Source of the DNA: Acholeplasmataceae bacterium
GTDB lineage: Bacteria > Bacillota_I > Bacilli_A > Acholeplasmatales > Acholeplasmataceae
Direction of reading: 5' to 3'
DNA length: 6,383 nucleotides
Assembly (NCBI GenBank): GCA_023230825.1
Contig: JALNWO010000097.1
Location: forward strand, 1-6,383
Of this stretch, positions 1 through 5,785 are shown piece by piece. The notes beneath the pieces were generated by a model. It had not been told where the DNA came from and ran no database searches. It saw only the letters and a list, made by a program, of their open reading frames with translations. The translations under genes and the position numbers were made by a program. Each line of letters opens with the position of its first letter. The stretch's first letter is position 1.

Positions 1-32
1 CCATTTATGGATTCGGGTATCGATTGTTATGA
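1..32 (+). CDS. Response regulator, OmpR/PhoB family, 3' end only (partial)
   Basis: Reading from base 3, the frame gives IYGFGYRLL followed by a TGA stop at 30-32. A G-x-G-Y-R-L/F ending is the usual C-terminus of the winged-helix DNA-binding domain of OmpR-family response regulators, where it forms the last beta-hairpin of the wing. The stop codon overlaps the start of the downstream histidine kinase by ATGA (29-32), which is how response regulator/kinase pairs are commonly arranged. The protein would be the cytoplasmic transcription factor phosphorylated by that kinase. Only about nine residues are visible, so the family call rests on this short motif plus the gene order. The regulon cannot be inferred. 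Confidence 0.8.
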   Translation, partial: IYGFGYRLL

Positions 33-1315
33 AAGAAAAAAGAAAAATGAAATTGTCGACACAAATCAATCTCATTTTTTTAGCTGTCACCATTTTAACA
101 AGTATGGTGTTTTTGTTTGCGCTTAGTCGTTTACTTCAAGAATCACGGATTCAACAAAACAAAGACCAATTGAACGCATATTATAATGAGGTCATTCAAA
201 ATCCATATGCTCGACCACAAGCAAACCGTTACAATGGTTATATTTTTTATCACAGTGGAACCTCATCGGTCCTTTATAGCAACAACATTGATATTTTAGG
301 AGTTGATTTCACATCTAACCCAGCACAACGACTTTTTATTTGGTACAGTGCCCGTCCCGGCTTTGAAGCCGAAGAAGAAATAAAAGGAAGTACTTACTAT
401 TTTCGTTTCTATCGCGTTTCACCCGATAACTTTATTATTGTTTTTACAAAAGATGCTTATATGCAAAACATTAATCCGCAATACTCACCTGCAGTATTGG
501 TCAGCTTGATCGCGATTATTTTATTAGGTAACGTCACAATTTTAGTTTGGTCAAGAGTAACAGTTGATCGAGTCAGAGCTCTACAAACGCAAGTCGGCTT
601 GCTTACAAGAAATCAATATAAAGTGCCCATTTCTTCCACGGGATCAGATGAGATAACCGATTTAGGCCAAACTATAGAAAAGATGCGGATAGAAATTGAA
701 TCGAGTGAAAACATCAAACAAGAGATGTTACAAAACATATCGCACGATTTTAAAACACCAATTGCAGTGATTCGTTCATACGCCGAAGCCATCCGTGATG
801 GCGTGTCTGATCTTGATGGAACGCAAATCATTATTAAACAAGCAGATCTTCTCAATCAAAAAGTAATGCAATTATTAGAACTTAATAAACTTGAGTATTT
901 AAAAGATCCATCAGAATTCGAAGATGTTTTAATAAAAGAGCTCATCGTTAATCTTGTCAATCAACATAAATACTTAACACCCATTGAAATTGAAACGAAG
1001 CTGGATGATTCAACGTATGTCGCAACAAAAGAAAATTTAACAATTGCCTTCGCGAACATTTTAGATAACGCAATGCGTTATGCGAAAAAGAAAATCAAAA
1101 TTACTTTAAAAGATAAAAAACTCACCTTCTATAACGATGGCGAGCCCATTAGTGAAAAATTTATTGAACAGCTTTTCAAGCCTTACGAAAAAGGCAACCA
1201 AGGCCAATTTGGATTAGGCATGAGTATTGTTCAAAAGACATGTGAACATTTTAACTTATCTTTAACCGTTCGTAACTTAGATAAAGGTGTTGAATTTATA
1301 ATAGAGCCGTACTAA
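29..1315 (+). CDS. Two-component sensor histidine kinase (membrane-bound, HAMP-HisKA-HATPase)
   Basis: This 428-residue protein senses an external signal and passes phosphate to the response regulator encoded just upstream. It has a basic N-terminus, a first membrane segment at about 13-36, an extracytoplasmic region at about 37-152 with no recognised sensor motif, and a second membrane segment at about 153-175. A HAMP linker follows at about 176-228. The HisKA H-box is NISHDFKTP with the predicted phosphorylated residue His239. The ATPase domain shows the N-box around N343-N347 (NILDN), a G1 box NDGEPI (369-374) with proline where many kinases have a second glycine, an F-box LFKPYEKG (382-389) and a G2 box GQFGLGMSIV (392-401). 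The start at 29 is preferred because it overlaps the regulator stop by ATGA, suggesting translational coupling; no good Shine-Dalgarno is visible. An in-frame ATG at 47 is an alternative. It is a complete kinase of usual length. The signal is unknown. Confidence 0.95.
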   Translation: MKEKRKMKLSTQINLIFLAVTILTSMVFLFALSRLLQESRIQQNKDQLNAYYNEVIQNPYARPQANRYNGYIFYHSGTSSVLYSNNIDILGVDFTSNPAQRLFIWYSARPGFEAEEEIKGSTYYFRFYRVSPDNFIIVFTKDAYMQNINPQYSPAVLVSLIAIILLGNVTILVWSRVTVDRVRALQTQVGLLTRNQYKVPISSTGSDEITDLGQTIEKMRIEIESSENIKQEMLQNISHDFKTPIAVIRSYAEAIRDGVSDLDGTQIIIKQADLLNQKVMQLLELNKLEYLKDPSEFEDVLIKELIVNLVNQHKYLTPIEIETKLDDSTYVATKENLTIAFANILDNAMRYAKKKIKITLKDKKLTFYNDGEPISEKFIEQLFKPYEKGNQGQFGLGMSIVQKTCEHFNLSLTVRNLDKGVEFIIEPY

Positions 1316-1712
1316 TTAAAGCGGCTCTTTTTTTATACTCTTCAGGCGACAATTCATTCATATGATTGACAAAGTGCATAGTAATGTCATTTTCCACATA
1401 ACGGGGAATAACATGTAAATGAAAATGGAAAACAGTTTGGCCAGCAATCACACCACTGTTATTCAGTAAATTAACGTCTGAAATAGAAAAAGCTTTTTCG
1501 ATGGCTTTCGCAATTTTCTTTGCAACCTTAACAAGGTGTGATAGTAATTCTTCAGGTATATCATGGATGGATTGATATGCCTTTTTAGGAACGACTAGGG
1601 TATGGCCTTTGGTTGCTTGCATAATATCTAAAAAAGCAATGGATAAATCATCTTCATAGACGATGTATGCTGGAATTTCTCGAGCAATTATTTTTTCAAA
1701 AATCGTTGACAC
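1296..1712 (-). CDS. hit: HIT family protein (histidine triad nucleotide-binding hydrolase)
   Basis: This 138-residue cytoplasmic protein belongs to the histidine triad superfamily, members of which hydrolyse or transfer nucleoside monophosphates from substrates such as AMP-lysine-type phosphoramidates or dinucleoside polyphosphates. The signature HFHLHVIPR is at residues 96-104, with the three histidines at 96, 98 and 100; by homology with HINT the middle one, His98, is the nucleophile. The N-terminal IFEKIIAREIPA, the DIMQATKGHTLVVPK segment (29-43) and NNSGVIAGQTVFH (84-96) are typical of the Hit/HinT group. Length matches that of bacterial Hit proteins. The start is GTG (1712-1710), supported by an excellent GAGGTGAT ribosome binding site five bases upstream; no in-frame ATG lies between them. 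Its last 20 bases overlap the kinase gene tail to tail. The cellular substrate is unknown, as for most members. Confidence 0.93.
   Translation of the reverse strand: MSTIFEKIIAREIPAYIVYEDDLSIAFLDIMQATKGHTLVVPKKAYQSIHDIPEELLSHLVKVAKKIAKAIEKAFSISDVNLLNNSGVIAGQTVFHFHLHVIPRYVENDITMHFVNHMNELSPEEYKKRAALISTALL
1303..1334 (+). terminator. Intrinsic terminator of the regulator/kinase operon
   Basis: AGAGCCG (1303-1309) pairs perfectly with CGGCTCT (1322-1328) around a 12-base loop and runs into seven T residues (1328-1334). The left arm is inside the last codons of the kinase gene. The whole hairpin also lies within the C-terminal codons of the convergent HIT gene. On the minus strand it is followed only by an AT-rich stretch without a clean T run, so it should act mainly on plus-strand transcription. 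Confidence 0.85.
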
Positions 1713-1715
1713 GAT

Positions 1716-1723
1716 ATCACCTC
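1716..1723 (-). promoter_or_regulatory. Ribosome binding site deciding the GTG start of the HIT gene
   Basis: Read on the minus strand, GAGGTGAT is a full-length match to the 3' end of 16S rRNA. The GAGGTG core sits five bases before the GTG at 1712. The same sequence and spacing precede rsmA in this window, which supports GTG as the true initiation codon. Confidence 0.85.
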
Positions 1724-1732
1724 TTATGCTTT

Positions 1733-1741
1733 ATTCTATCA
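1733..1741 (-). promoter_or_regulatory. Probable promoter of the HIT gene (extended -10)
   Basis: On the minus strand, TGATAGAAT (1741 down to 1733) forms an extended -10 element (TGn plus TAGAAT, five of six matches to TATAAT). No good -35 hexamer lies 16-18 bases upstream, where the sequence is around CTATTT. Transcription would start near 1726, leaving a very short leader that holds the ribosome binding site. It is back to back with the pduL promoter. Confidence 0.45.
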
Positions 1742-1750
1742 CATTTTTCG

Positions 1751-1779
1751 TTGAAAATAGCGGGAAATAATGTTATAAT
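1751..1779 (+). promoter_or_regulatory. Sigma-A-type promoter of pduL
   Basis: The -35 element TTGAAA (1751-1756) and a perfect -10 element TATAAT (1774-1779) are separated by 17 bases. The -10 is extended by TG at 1771-1772. Transcription should start near 1786, giving a leader of about 22 bases with no room for a riboswitch. The match to consensus suggests strong, largely constitutive expression. Confidence 0.88.
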
Positions 1780-1791
1780 ATTTTCGTATGT

Positions 1792-1797
1792 AGGAGG
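1792..1797 (+). promoter_or_regulatory. Ribosome binding site of pduL
   Basis: AGGAGG at 1792-1797 lies ten bases before the ATG at 1808. This is a full-strength Shine-Dalgarno at slightly long spacing and fits the consensus promoter just upstream. Confidence 0.85.
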
Positions 1798-1807
1798 AAC
1801 TTAAAAT

Positions 1808-2398
1808 ATGAAAAAAATCCCTGTCGGCATCTCTGGACGCCATGTGCATGTCACGCAAGAACATTTAGAAATTTTATTTGGCAAAGGTTATGAACTAACG
1901 GTTTTAAAAGATTTGTCGCAACCTGGACAATACGCAGCTAACGAAAAAGTTGATCTTAAAAGCCCCGCTGGCCGACTTTTAGAAGGTGTTCGAATTCTTG
2001 GACCTGTTCGTCCCGCTTCTCAAGTTGAAATATCACGAAGTGATGCAATTCGTTATCGTTTTGAAGCGCCTGTTCGCTCATCAGGAGATATCGCTGGCAC
2101 TGGACCTTGTACTTTAATTGGGCCCAAAGGACAAGTTGAACTTACTGAAGGTGTTATTATCGCAGACAGACACATTCATTTTTCACCCGATGACGCAGAA
2201 ACATTCGACGTTAAAGACCACGATGTTGTCAGTATTAAAGTGGGTGGTATTAAAGCTGGTATTCTCGATAACGTTCTTTGTCGTGTTCACCCAAATTTCG
2301 CTTTAGATTGCCATTTAGACACTGATGATGGTAGTGCCTTTATGTTACAAAATGGCGACACTGTCGAACTTGTTAAAGCTTACACCATTACTAAATAA
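1808..2398 (+). CDS. pduL: Phosphate propanoyl/acetyltransferase, PduL type
   Basis: The 196-residue enzyme interconverts acyl-CoA and acyl-phosphate (acetyl-CoA or propanoyl-CoA plus phosphate). It belongs to the PduL family, which is unrelated in fold to Pta/EutD. The two repeated halves each begin with the family's metal-binding motif: GRHVH at 10-14 (His12, His14) and DRHIH at 120-124 (His122, His124). A third conserved element, DCHLDTDDGSA (167-177), holds another predicted ligand, His169. The protein starts directly at the first motif, so it lacks the N-terminal encapsulation helix that targets PduL to microcompartments. With no shell-protein genes nearby, it is best read as a soluble housekeeping phosphotransacetylase, as proposed for Acholeplasma and relatives. 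It is probably coupled to an acetate kinase encoded elsewhere, giving ATP by substrate-level phosphorylation. It forms a single-gene unit with its own promoter and terminator. The preferred acyl group cannot be read from sequence. Confidence 0.94.
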   Translation: MKKIPVGISGRHVHVTQEHLEILFGKGYELTVLKDLSQPGQYAANEKVDLKSPAGRLLEGVRILGPVRPASQVEISRSDAIRYRFEAPVRSSGDIAGTGPCTLIGPKGQVELTEGVIIADRHIHFSPDDAETFDVKDHDVVSIKVGGIKAGILDNVLCRVHPNFALDCHLDTDDGSAFMLQNGDTVELVKAYTITK

Positions 2399-2418
2399 GC
2401 ACCAAAAGGTGCTTTTTT
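2397..2418 (+). terminator. Intrinsic terminator of pduL
   Basis: AAGCACC (2397-2403) and GGTGCTT (2408-2414) form a 7-bp stem with an AAAA loop, followed by T residues to 2418. The hairpin starts inside the pduL stop codon. It ends only 18 bases before the preferred start of the next gene, so that gene needs its own promoter, buried in pduL, or read-through. Confidence 0.9.
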
Positions 2419-2436
2419 ATCCGAAGGATGATAGTT

Positions 2437-3639
2437 ATGCAAAAGTTAGAAAAACAAATGGTATTAAAGGACCCCATTTATGGGTATATCCATATTGATG
2501 ACGTCCTCATTAAAAAATTAATTGACTCAAGTTTATTTCAACGTCTAAGACGAATCCGCCAACTAAGCGGGGTGCAAATGGTTTTTCATGGTGCCGAACA
2601 CTCGCGTTTTAGTCATAGCTTGGGAGTGTATGAGTTAGCCTATCGTTTTTCTGAAGTGAAAGCAATCAAAGCTGCCTTAGATGAACGAACGAAACTACTC
2701 TTTTTCGCTGCTGCTTTATTACACGACATTGGCCATGGCGCGTATTCTCATGCATTTGAGGATGTTTTTGGTGTTCATCACGAAGAAATCGGCGCGCGAA
2801 TGATTGTTGAAAGACCAGAAATTAGAAACCTTTTATTAGATGTAGATGAGAATTTTCCTAAAGATGTCGCAAGTATTATTTTAAAGAAAGGGGACTTCCC
2901 TTTAATCGAACAACTGATCTCAAGTCAGCTTGACATTGACCGACTCGATTACTTAGAGAGAGACGCCTTTTTTACAGGAACTTCTTACGGACATATCGAT
3001 TTAGATCGGATTTTACGTGTTACAGATATTAAAGATGGAAAAGTTGTTTTTCATGTTCAAGGGATTCACGCCATTGAAAATTATTTAGTTAGTCGTTATC
3101 ATATGTACTGGCAAGTTTACTATCACCCTGTTTCTCGAGCTTATGAAACTATTTTAGAAAAAATCTATTTAAGAGTTAAAGATTTATGTTTACAATCCTT
3201 TGATTTTAAAACAGATGTTTCTGCCTTAAAGGGTATTATTAATAACCCAAACGACTTAGAGCATTACTTACGTTTAGATGATTTTTATTTCAACGGTCTA
3301 ATTTCGAGTTTCACAACATCAGATGATGACATCTTAAGAACACTAGCAAATGACTTTTTAAACCGCGTCATTTGGAAATACATCGATGATGTTCCTGAAA
3401 ATGAAACCACCATTGAGGACATTAAAAAGCGGTATGGCAATCAAGCAAAATATTTTACATCACACCGATCAGTCGCGAACTTTGCCTATCAAGATGACAC
3501 CATTCATTTCGGTGAAGAAATTATGATTCTTCTTAAAGATGGTAAAATATCCACACTAAAAGAACAATCACATCTGATTCAAGGCTTAGTCATTACAGGC
3601 ATTAAACAAGATCCGAAATTCTTTTACCGTAAACAATGA
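2437..3639 (+). CDS. HD-domain phosphohydrolase, dGTPase/YwfO-like (probable dNTP triphosphohydrolase)
   Basis: The 400-residue cytoplasmic protein matches the YwfO/EF1143 branch of HD-domain dNTP triphosphohydrolases, relatives of SAMHD1 that cleave dNTPs to deoxynucleosides and triphosphate. Numbering from the start at 2437, the predicted metal ligands are His60 in HSRFSHSLGVYELA (55-68), His96-Asp97 in ALLHDIGHGAYSH (93-105), and Asp166 in SQLDIDRLDYLERD (163-176). The YHMYWQVYYHPVSRAYE segment (221-237) is also typical of this group. I chose the ATG at 2437 over the one at 2428. The Shine-Dalgarno-like AAGGATGAT (2424-2432) would overlap the upstream ATG but sits well placed for 2437. The stop overlaps the rnmV start by ATGA, so this is the first gene of a coupled rRNA-maturation operon. 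Enzymatic specificity, and any allosteric control by dNTPs, is inferred only from the family. Confidence 0.88.
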   Translation: MQKLEKQMVLKDPIYGYIHIDDVLIKKLIDSSLFQRLRRIRQLSGVQMVFHGAEHSRFSHSLGVYELAYRFSEVKAIKAALDERTKLLFFAAALLHDIGHGAYSHAFEDVFGVHHEEIGARMIVERPEIRNLLLDVDENFPKDVASIILKKGDFPLIEQLISSQLDIDRLDYLERDAFFTGTSYGHIDLDRILRVTDIKDGKVVFHVQGIHAIENYLVSRYHMYWQVYYHPVSRAYETILEKIYLRVKDLCLQSFDFKTDVSALKGIINNPNDLEHYLRLDDFYFNGLISSFTTSDDDILRTLANDFLNRVIWKYIDDVPENETTIEDIKKRYGNQAKYFTSHRSVANFAYQDDTIHFGEEIMILLKDGKISTLKEQSHLIQGLVITGIKQDPKFFYRKQ

Positions 3640-4169
3640 GACCGAAAGTTTATGTAGTGGAAGGTAAAAATGACTACGCAAAATTTAAAAGCATTAATCC
3701 AGATTGGTTTATTTTAACGACCAATGGTTCAGAAATCACTGAATCTACTTTACAAGCGTTGATTAAACTTGATCAAACGCATGACATCGTCTTATGTTTA
3801 GATCCGGATGCGGCTGGCACAAAAATTCGTCATTTTTTATCACAAAGACTCAGACACGTTGAGCATGTTTTTTTAAACCAAGAACAAGCACGAAACAAAA
3901 ATGGTAAAAAAATAGGTTTTGAGCATGCGACAAAGGCAACGATTATTGAGGCACTTAAACATCTCCAAAAAGTTCAACATCACTCAACGAGTGATGTCAC
4001 ACTCGCATTTTTATATGAACATGGCTATTTAGGACAACCCATGAGTCGAACCAAGCGGCAACACTTATCGGAAGCGCTTCATTTAGGCCACGTCAACGGG
4101 AAAAACCTGTTGATACGCTTGCATCAATTTAATTACAAAATTAAAGATATTCTCGAGGTGATAAAATGA
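3636..4169 (+). CDS. rnmV: Ribonuclease M5 (5S rRNA maturase)
   Basis: This 177-residue protein is the Toprim-domain endonuclease that makes the double-strand cut releasing mature 5S rRNA from its precursor, helped in Bacillus by ribosomal protein L18. The Toprim motifs are visible: VVEGKND with Glu9, TTNGS (28-32) and the acidic pair in LDPDAAG (Asp56, Asp58). FLNQEQARNKNGKKIGFEHA (79-98) matches the family's conserved segment before the C-terminal domain, which fills the rest. Length is normal for the family. Both ends are ATGA overlaps, with the HD gene upstream and rsmA downstream. No Shine-Dalgarno is visible before its ATG (the preceding bases are TTTTACCGTAAACA), so translation probably depends on ribosomes finishing the HD gene. 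Adjacency to rsmA is conserved across Firmicutes. No 5S gene is in the window. Confidence 0.95.
   Translation: MRPKVYVVEGKNDYAKFKSINPDWFILTTNGSEITESTLQALIKLDQTHDIVLCLDPDAAGTKIRHFLSQRLRHVEHVFLNQEQARNKNGKKIGFEHATKATIIEALKHLQKVQHHSTSDVTLAFLYEHGYLGQPMSRTKRQHLSEALHLGHVNGKNLLIRLHQFNYKIKDILEVIK
4155..4162 (+). promoter_or_regulatory. Ribosome binding site of rsmA inside rnmV
   Basis: GAGGTGAT lies within the last codons of rnmV, with the GAGGTG core five bases before the rsmA ATG at 4166. It fixes that start and gives rsmA a strong entry site of its own besides coupling through the ATGA overlap. Confidence 0.85.
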
Positions 4170-4954
4170 CCCATCGAGCTAAAAAGAGATTTGGCCAAAA
4201 TTTTTTAAAAGATTCTAACATTTTAAAGAAAATTGTTCAAGCAGCCAATATCAAACAAAAAAATGTTGTCGAAATTGGACCTGGTAAAGGGGCATTGACA
4301 GCTTTTTTGGCTGAAGAAGCATTAACGGTTATTGCCTATGAAATTGATACCTCTTTGAAACGACACTTAGATCCACTTCAAGAAGAACATCCCAATTTAA
4401 ATATTGTGTATCAAGATTTTATGAAGGCAGATTTAACATCAATAAAGCCGGACTCGCATATTGTCGCGAATGTTCCCTATTATATTACGACACCAATCAT
4501 TTTTAAATTTTTAGAAACTGACACCCTTCAATCTGCGACAATGATGATTCAAAAAGAAGTTCAAGAACGATTAAATGCCGTTCCAAACACAAAAGCATAT
4601 AATCATTTAACGGTCACGATTAGTTATTTAACAGAAATTAAAAAAGTGATGGATGTAAAAAGACATCTTTTCACACCCCGACCGAATGTAGACAGCGCAG
4701 TCGTTCAATTGATTAAGAAGGAAACTCGTGAGTTAGCACCAGACCAGGAAGCACGCTTTTTTGAATTAGTCAGAGCCGCTTTTAAACAAAAAAGAAAAAC
4801 ATTAATTAATAACTGGCATGAAGCTTTTCAAATCGATAAAGAAACACTTAAAGCATACTTGCTTTCATATCATCTTTCTGAGCACGTTCGAGCCGAACAA
4901 CTCCCACTGGAAAAATATATCGAGTTAACAAAGGGGTGGGTGTATGGTTTATGA
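4166..4954 (+). CDS. rsmA: 16S rRNA (adenine1518-N6/adenine1519-N6)-dimethyltransferase
   Basis: The 262-residue enzyme (KsgA/RsmA) uses S-adenosylmethionine to dimethylate the two adjacent adenines in the 3'-terminal hairpin of 16S rRNA during late small-subunit assembly. Visible motifs are KKRFGQNFL (6-14) at the N-terminus, motif I VEIGPGKGALT (35-45) binding SAM, the acidic YEID (58-61) with Glu59 expected to contact the ribose, QDF (83-85) with Asp84 near the adenine, and the catalytic NVPYYI (102-107). FTPRPNVDSAVV (169-180) and FKQKRKTL (206-213) are typical of the C-terminal half. Length fits the family. It overlaps rnmV by ATGA and ispE by 11 bases, so it is the third gene in a four-gene coupled operon. 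Assignment is secure. Confidence 0.97.
   Translation: MTHRAKKRFGQNFLKDSNILKKIVQAANIKQKNVVEIGPGKGALTAFLAEEALTVIAYEIDTSLKRHLDPLQEEHPNLNIVYQDFMKADLTSIKPDSHIVANVPYYITTPIIFKFLETDTLQSATMMIQKEVQERLNAVPNTKAYNHLTVTISYLTEIKKVMDVKRHLFTPRPNVDSAVVQLIKKETRELAPDQEARFFELVRAAFKQKRKTLINNWHEAFQIDKETLKAYLLSYHLSEHVRAEQLPLEKYIELTKGWVYGL
4931..4938 (+). promoter_or_regulatory. Ribosome binding site of ispE inside rsmA
   Basis: AAGGGGTG, one mismatch from AAGGAGGTG-type sites once its register is shifted, ends five bases before the ATG at 4944. It lies within the rsmA coding region and supports the ispE start that overlaps rsmA by 11 bases. Confidence 0.65.
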
Positions 4955-5765
4955 AAAAGCATATGCAAAACTGAATTTATTATTAGATGTTGTTGGTAAA
5001 CGTGAAGATGGATATCATCAATTAAAGACAATTATGATTCCTCTTGAACTCCATGATGAACTGACATTTCTTGATAGTGACTCTGATGTTGTCGAATCAT
5101 CGATAATCATCCCTAATAATGTTATTTTAAAAACCATTTTGTGGGTTAAACAAGCATATCAAATTGACCGATTTGTCCGTGTTCAATTGAAAAAAAACAT
5201 TCCCATTGGATCGGGACTCGGTGGAGGATCAGCGAACGTCGCGGCCACTCTTCGTGGACTCAATCAGCTATGGGATATGAAGCTCAGTCAAACCGAGTTA
5301 GAAAAAGCTGCCTTAGCACTCGGCTCAGACACTCTTTTTTGTCTTTACAATGAGTCAGCCTTGATTCAAGGCCGGGGAGAGCATTTAACTTTTATAGAGA
5401 AACCACCGATCGAATCCATTACTCTTTTAATTCCTCCAGTAGAGGTTTCCACCAAAACTATTTTTAGCCAATTCAAAAATAGTTCTCAGTCTATGAAATT
5501 TGAAAAGGTCTTTCAGTTTTATAAAAATGGAGATTGGGCATCATTTTTTAAACACACATATAATCAATTATTACCCACGACTTTAGAAACGTATCCAGAA
5601 CTAAAAAAATGGTACAAAAAACTCCAAAAAGTCTATCCAAATATTCAAATGAGTGGTAGCGGTTCTGCTTTTTATTTAATTAATAATCAAAACAAAAAAA
5701 CCATTTTATTAAAAAAATGGGAAAAAACAGGCCTAAAAGTGGTTGAAACGTGTATAAACAGTTGA
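4944..5765 (+). CDS. ispE: 4-diphosphocytidyl-2-C-methyl-D-erythritol kinase
   Basis: The 273-residue GHMP-family kinase phosphorylates 4-diphosphocytidyl-2-C-methyl-D-erythritol with ATP, the fourth step of the MEP route to isopentenyl diphosphate. The N-terminal AYAKLNLLLDV (6-16) carries the predicted catalytic Lys9. The glycine-rich ATP loop is PIGSGLGGGSAN (87-98). GSDTLFCL (127-134) carries the predicted catalytic Asp129 and resembles the Bacillus form rather than the GADVPVF seen in enterobacteria. The GHMP C-terminal motif MSGSGSAF is at 236-243. Residues 153-235 are more diverged than the motifs. The ATG is the only reasonable start and has a ribosome binding site in the rsmA tail. 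It ends the coupled operon, and no clear terminator follows before the spoVG promoter. Its presence implies that isoprenoids are made through the MEP pathway, if the other genes exist. Confidence 0.94.
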   Translation: MVYEKAYAKLNLLLDVVGKREDGYHQLKTIMIPLELHDELTFLDSDSDVVESSIIIPNNVILKTILWVKQAYQIDRFVRVQLKKNIPIGSGLGGGSANVAATLRGLNQLWDMKLSQTELEKAALALGSDTLFCLYNESALIQGRGEHLTFIEKPPIESITLLIPPVEVSTKTIFSQFKNSSQSMKFEKVFQFYKNGDWASFFKHTYNQLLPTTLETYPELKKWYKKLQKVYPNIQMSGSGSAFYLINNQNKKTILLKKWEKTGLKVVETCINS

Positions 5766-5769
5766 AAAA

Positions 5770-5785
5770 CTTTTACTAGTAAAAG
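5770..5785 (+). repeat. Perfect 16-base palindrome at the spoVG promoter (candidate operator)
   Basis: CTTTTACTAGTAAAAG equals its own reverse complement over all 16 bases. It begins four bases after the ispE stop and covers the -35 region and much of the spacer of the spoVG promoter. A dimeric repressor bound here would block RNA polymerase. It is a poor terminator, because the bases after it (AATTATG) are not a T run. Operator function is inferred from symmetry and position only. Confidence 0.55.

Noticed and set aside
613..855. Minus-strand open frame of 80 codons inside the kinase gene
   Set aside because: It is antisense to the conserved HAMP/HisKA coding region, has no ribosome binding site I can see, and its translation resembles no family. 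It is a shadow of the kinase.
1316..1334. Leader peptide, riboswitch or T-box in the intergenic regions
   Set aside because: The leaders before pduL, spoVG and prs are at most about 30 bases from their predicted start sites, and no conserved RNA motif is visible.
1736..1760. Imperfect dyad CTAT...ATAG with TTTTC GTT GAAAA inside, between the divergent promoters
   Set aside because: The arms are short and interrupted, and their composition is what this AT-rich gap would give by chance. I would not call an operator here.
2118..2306. Plus-strand open frame of 62 codons in another frame inside pduL
   Set aside because: It overlaps the conserved second metal-binding half of PduL, and no ribosome binding site or family likeness is seen.
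2428..2436. Upstream ATG of the HD gene at 2428
   Set aside because: The only Shine-Dalgarno-like sequence overlaps it, while that sequence is correctly spaced for the ATG at 2437.
5701..5720. Inverted repeat CCATTTT / AAAATGG next to A runs near the ispE 3' end, terminator-like on the minus strand
   Set aside because: It lies within ispE coding sequence in a very A-rich stretch with no minus-strand gene to terminate. Chance symmetry in AT-rich DNA is the simpler view.
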